A stretch of 64,000 nt of DNA from Gymnorhina tibicen. Its lineage: Eukaryota > Chordata > Aves > Passeriformes > Artamidae. The notes beneath the pieces are model-generated. The model had not been told where the DNA came from. It did not search any database and worked only from the letters and a program-made list of their open reading frames with translations. The DNA lies in NCBI GenBank assembly GCA_013399875.1, contig VXAZ01001058.1, positions 1,546,880 through 1,610,879 on the forward strand, written 5' to 3'. Positions within the stretch are counted from its first letter, which is position 1. Each line of letters opens with the position of its first letter. Positions 59,401 through 64,000 of this stretch are shown piece after piece. Position numbers and translations under genes: made by a program.

Positions 59401-59760
59401 CTTTAGTTTCTTTCTTTCTTTTTCACTCTCAAAATTAAATGGTAGAGGATGTTTAACTGAGCAGAGGGAAAAAAGGGATAATGGTTCACATTGAGCCATT
59501 CCAAAACCTACTTCAGATGCCCAGAATTAGACTGAAAGAGGAAAAAATGTGATATCCTTTGGAAAACACAGTCCAGTTAAAAATGAAACACTTGATGAAA
59601 TTGAGGAGATTTGTCTGGAATTTCATTTTTGGAAGAACACTGAGGAAGAATGCTGACATTACCAAAATGGGCCTACTCCGCCATATTCAGAACGGGACAT
59701 TTCCACTTCAGAATGAAAGCGCTTTTTTCTCCCAAAATAAAACGTTTGTGCATTATTGTG

Positions 59761-60082
59761 TGTATCCTGGGCTGCATCCAGAGCAGCGTGGGCAGCAGGT
59801 CAAGGGAGATAATTCTGCCTCTCTGCTCCCGTGAGATCCCACAGGGAGAGCTGCATCCAGCTCTGGGGCCAGCAGCACAAGGACATGGAGCTGCTGCAGC
59901 GAGTCCAGAGGAGGCCGCAGGGTGCCCAGAAAAGCTGTGGCTGCCCCTGGATCCCTGGCAGTGCCCAAGGCCGGGCTGGAGCACCCTGGGACAGTGGAAG
60001 GTGTCCCTGGCCATGGCAGGGGGTGGCACTGGATAATCTTTAGGGTCCTTTCCAACTCAATCCGTTCTCTGATTCTATGATT
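59761..60082 (+). mobile_element. CR1-type LINE, 5'-truncated with internal deletion
   Basis: The left part (GGGCTGCATCCAGAGCAGCG, GAGCTGCATCCAGCTCTGGG, ACATGGAGCTGCTGCAGCGA, GTCCAGAGGAGG) matches the internal 3' region of avian CR1. The right part (AAGCTGTGGCTGCCCCTGGA, GGAAGGTGTCCCTGGCCATG, GGTCCTTTCCAACTCAA) matches the 3' tail, ending in TGATTCTATGATT. The intervening segment normally present in CR1 is missing at about 59915-59930, so this copy has lost an internal block. It carries no intact coding frame. Confidence 0.9.
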
Positions 60083-63000
60083 GAATCAAACACCTCAGTT
60101 CTACAAGGAAATAAATGTTTCTGCTGTTAAACAGCTTTGGTCACTCCAGAATGGCTTTTCAGGGTGTCTGATCCCAGTGCAAGCCGAAATCCCCTGGCCT
60201 GGTTCAGTCAGACGAAGCCCACGTGGACATTGCTCACCACACCTCCTCCCCACACATTTCTCTCCCAGTGTTTCAGAGTCAAAAACTTCCCCTGATCAAA
60301 CTCAATAAAATCCTCAGTGCTTTGTGTTTTGGCTGATGTGTTTCAAGAAGTCTTTTAAAATTTCGTCTTTCTCCATAAAATTCACCCTGTGGTTTTCAGA
60401 GCAGCCTGACAAAACAAAACCATTTAATTCTCTATGACAATTAATTTGGGGATGGTAATAATTGCACAAGATCCTATCTCTGCCACAGAGACATAAAACA
60501 CTCGCTATGGGCATGGGAAATAAAGTAATACAACAGAAGAATCTCTTTTTTCCTATTCCGTACTCTCTCCACAGTAGTTAATTTGCTCTGAGTATAAAAT
60601 CAATTCATCCAATGTGGGATTTTAGGAAAGCTCAAGGCTTCAATCCTGCTGCCATTAATCAGTGTTAAAATTCACACTGAAATCTGTGATCTGGGAGCCA
60701 CAGATTCCAGTTTTATTTTAAAACAATGTTGATAATCCCTAATATTTCTGGGATAAAGATCTACTCTATATTGAATTCACATTTAAATATTTTTTTCTGT
60801 GAAATGATGAATGTTGGGAAGGACAAAATCCCATTCTGGGCAGGTTCCTTTGCATGCAAAGTACAACAGAAAGGCACTGTTAAAAGGGAACTGCAAGGCC
60901 GAAGGTCAAAGTGATTTCAAGTAAGAAATATGCCTTAAGTGCAATGGATAAACACATAAGGGATGATTTTGCACATAAATGCATTTAACCAACTTCTAAA
61001 AAATATGTAAATCATCTGGGTTTGCTAGAAATGACTGATCCTGTCCCGTTTTTTTTTATACTTCAGAATTAAGTGGGTTTGGTTTTTATTCCTGACCCCA
61101 GAGCAAGCAAAGAAAAAGCTGCTAAAGCCTGACATTTTCTCTTTTAGTTTAAGGTGAAGGTAAACTTCTTTCTGAGTCTGGGTCAGCTTCCACCTTGGAC
61201 TGAGTGTGCTCCTTTAATTGGTGTCTGAATATAAGTCCCATTAGCAAACCATGATTTCTGTAGGAAAAATAAATTCTTTGAAGTTTTTTTCTCAAACAAA
61301 TCAGCCAAGTGTTGCACTCATCAACCCCGTTTCAGCCTGAGTTATAGAAACGGGCACCTTTCAGGACAATTTTTCTGGGTGTTCTTGTCTGGCAGCAACC
61401 AGAAATGCAATTATTCAGCCTCCCGTTTAAAGGAAACCTCCCCAGAGCAAACTCAGCCGTCTGTGTAAGTGATTCCCAACGTTTGTACACCATTACTCAA
61501 CCAATAGCTCTCATTTGGGGGGGAGGAAACAAAATTCCTGAAGACATAGTTCAGCTACTTGTAGGAAATACGGAAATGTTTGAGGCTGAGGGGCGCAGAG
61601 TCCTGGGGAAATATTGATTGTTGCATTTGAGAAACGCTTTGGAATAATGGCAGTCTGGGACTTACAATTCCATTACTGCACCAGAAAGGATCTGCAGCAT
61701 GGACATCTAAAAGAGCAGTGCTGCCAGTCACAGACCATCATTTTCCCAGATAAGAAGACAATGCCAGGTATTTTTCTATTATTAAGTCTATTGTTCCTCA
61801 AGCCTTCAGCCTCAGACGGAGCCTTCTCAGAAAAAAGAGTTAAAATACATCTCTTCAATGTCTTATTCTTTACTTTGACTAAGTTCCTGGTTGCCTAGAA
61901 ACTCTCTAAAAGACCTGGATTTTAATTTTCTCTCTTTTTCTTTATATTTTTGCCAACTGTTAGTTAGATAACAGATTAATCAAATCCCATTTGTTTGTGA
62001 CAGAAACCTGGATGACAGACTCGGAGCTGGGGAAGTGTTTGTTTCTTGCATCCCAGGAGTGCCAGACTCCACTGACGACCTTGCTACCAGCAACTTTCCA
62101 CAACTATGGAAATTGCAGATTGTGTCTGCTTAGATCAAGAGCAGTAACTGAGAGTTAGAGAATTGTATCATCACTGGATAGAACAGATTTGGCTGTGCTA
62201 TCAGTTTCTGTAATTAGTGGGACATCCACTTCCACTTTGCAAGATTATTGTAGCACATTTTCATATTAAGACAAATAAAGGTTTAGATCCAACTTTAGAA
62301 TGTTCTGACAGACCTTCTGGATGCCTCAAACACACCTTCTGCTGCATCAGACATCAACCAGATTCACAACTCCCATCCTATTTTAATGCCACAAACCTTA
62401 TTTTAAAATAATCACCTGCTGTGTTTAGAGTCAGCAATGCTAACAGCAGAAGGCAGATTCTTCCCCTGATACTCAGTAGCACAACAAACAGAGGAACCAA
62501 AAGCAGCTTTGGCTGTGCTCTGCTCACCTTGATCTGTTATTCTGCTGCAGTTCATGGGAATGGATCACCTTTGCTTTGGGGGACGTTAGTTCCACGTGTT
62601 AATCTGGGTGCCAGATGTTGGAAGAACCAATTAGCAGAGATGTTTATCACCAAGAGGAAGAGGAGACAAGCTCCCAGGAGAAAAGGGGCTGGTGTTTTCA
62701 CCTGGCAGTGGATTCTGGAATGTTAAACTGAACTGGATCCTCAGAGGATCTCAGGGACACCTTTGTGCCCCACAGGAGGATGGTGCTCCAGCCAGAAACC
62801 TGTGTGGATCTCCAAACTTCCCTCCCCAGCAGCTTCCAGACCCATTTCTAGGGCTCAAATCTCTCCACAACTTTTTATCTCAAAAGATTATGACATAAAA
62901 CTTAGTTAAAACTAAATATTCCTTCCACTCTCCTCCAAAGAAACCTCCAGGAGTCCAATATTCCACCTTCCAAGTAATCCTCCCATCCATGCTTTTTCAC

Positions 63001-64000
63001 CTGAGTTAAATCAGCCTAAACAGTTATGCAGAGTTTCAGTGACAAAACAGCATTTCCAGTCTTCAGAGCCACTCACCCCTGCTGTCAGTCGTTCTTAAAG
63101 GGATAAACTCTGCCTCTTTTCTAACCAAAATAGTTTTTAGAGATAATAAGCAAGAGCACTGCTTTTTTAAGTGTTTTTAAAAGTACCTTTAAGAATATAA
63201 AAAGGGACTTAGAAGTCATTCAGAAACAGGTAGAACTAAATACGACTGACTTAATTTCCATTTAATCTTCTATTCTCATCAAGCTTAGTTTATTCAGGTC
63301 TTATTAATGAGTTCTGAAAATATAAAACACTACATAAATACTAAATAATAATAGAGTACTTAAGGAAAAGCTCATTTGTTAATTTGCATGGAGTTTTAGG
63401 AATTAGCATTTATTTATTTCCTCTGTGCAAGCAGGCCCATCCAATCCCTTTTAGCTTTTTTAGTAGAAATTACTTTAGCAGCTACAGGACAATGCATCTT
63501 CATGGATTTTATGTGTTCCAGGTCACAGAAAATGCATTTAGAAGGAGTTGCAAAGTTCTACAAAGTCAAACCCAACGTCCCATCCATCCCACATGGCTTT
63601 GCCTGGTGGCTCCCAGGGTCCCTTCCCTCTCCAAACTCCTCCCAGCAGCTGGGAAGGAGGGAAATGAGAGCCTGGCTTCAGGAGAGCATCCCTCACTGCC
63701 TTCCCCTGCAAAGGTGCTGCAGGGCTGGAGGGGCTCGGCGGGGACAGGCTTTGGGAGCAGAGCCACCAGAGCAGTGCCCGGAGCCAGCCAGCCCTGCCAG
63801 CAGCAGCGGGGGAGCACAGCTGGCACCCAAAGAGCTCCTGGGAGGGGCAGGCTGCAGTTGGGATCACCCAGCCTGGTATTGCCTTTTCTCTGCCACGTCA
63901 GCTGGGCATGGTCTGCATTCCCACGGGCAGAGCCTGCCCTGCTCATCCAGAAGTGGAGATAAGGCTTTCAGAAAGCAAATCCTCAATTACTGGAGTGTGC

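Noticed and set aside
63384..63962. 192-codon plus-strand frame at the right edge
   Set aside because: The first half is AT-rich intron and the second half a GC-rich patch. No recognisable domain, and an overlapping minus-strand frame is equally open.

Overview
This window is vertebrate nuclear DNA, most likely from a bird. The evidence is a multi-exon gene with canonical GT-AG introns, an overall AT-leaning intronic background, and truncated CR1-type LINE tails, which are the characteristic interspersed repeat of birds and other sauropsids. There is no operon structure and no sign of bacterial or viral gene organisation. The long open frames on both strands are chance frames, antisense shadows of exons, or frames running through tandem repeats.

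One protein-coding gene is clear. It lies on the minus strand and is the 3' half of a TMEM132-family gene, best matched to TMEM132C. Five coding exons can be placed to the base from reading frame and splice sites. In transcription order they are 38978-39121, 14274-14479, 6531-6804, 4934-5125 and 2530-3684 (terminal, with the stop codon). Joined, they give 1,968 nt with no frame break: 656 codons plus the stop, ending in the single transmembrane helix and cytoplasmic tail. The N-terminal part (signal peptide and first ectodomain region, roughly 450 residues in this family) must lie beyond position 64000. The exon numbers 5 to 9 used here assume the usual nine-exon family layout.

Region by region: 1-1930 is downstream flank with a 42-43 bp minisatellite at the very start. 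1905-1952 carries a good candidate polyadenylation site, so 1930-2529 is the presumed 3' UTR. Exons 9, 8 and 7 are clustered in 2530-6804. A 7.5 kb intron (6805-14273) has a CR1 tail and a possible second one. Exon 6 is followed upstream by a 24.5 kb intron (14480-38977) with a 24-bp tandem repeat, an AT-rich inverted repeat, a CCATCT array and a small CpG-rich patch, and a 42-bp minisatellite that ends about 40 bp from the exon 5 splice donor. Exon 5 is at 38978-39121. Everything from 39122 to 64000 is one incomplete intron with an internally deleted CR1 copy, simple repeats and several AT-rich stretches that could be conserved non-coding elements.

I found no new multi-gene system. The observations most worth a second look are the hairpin-bearing minisatellite beside the exon 5 donor and a small antisense locus at about 30.2-30.9 kb. 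That locus combines a TATA box, a CpG-rich patch, a 203-codon open frame and a poly(A) signal directly after its stop codon.
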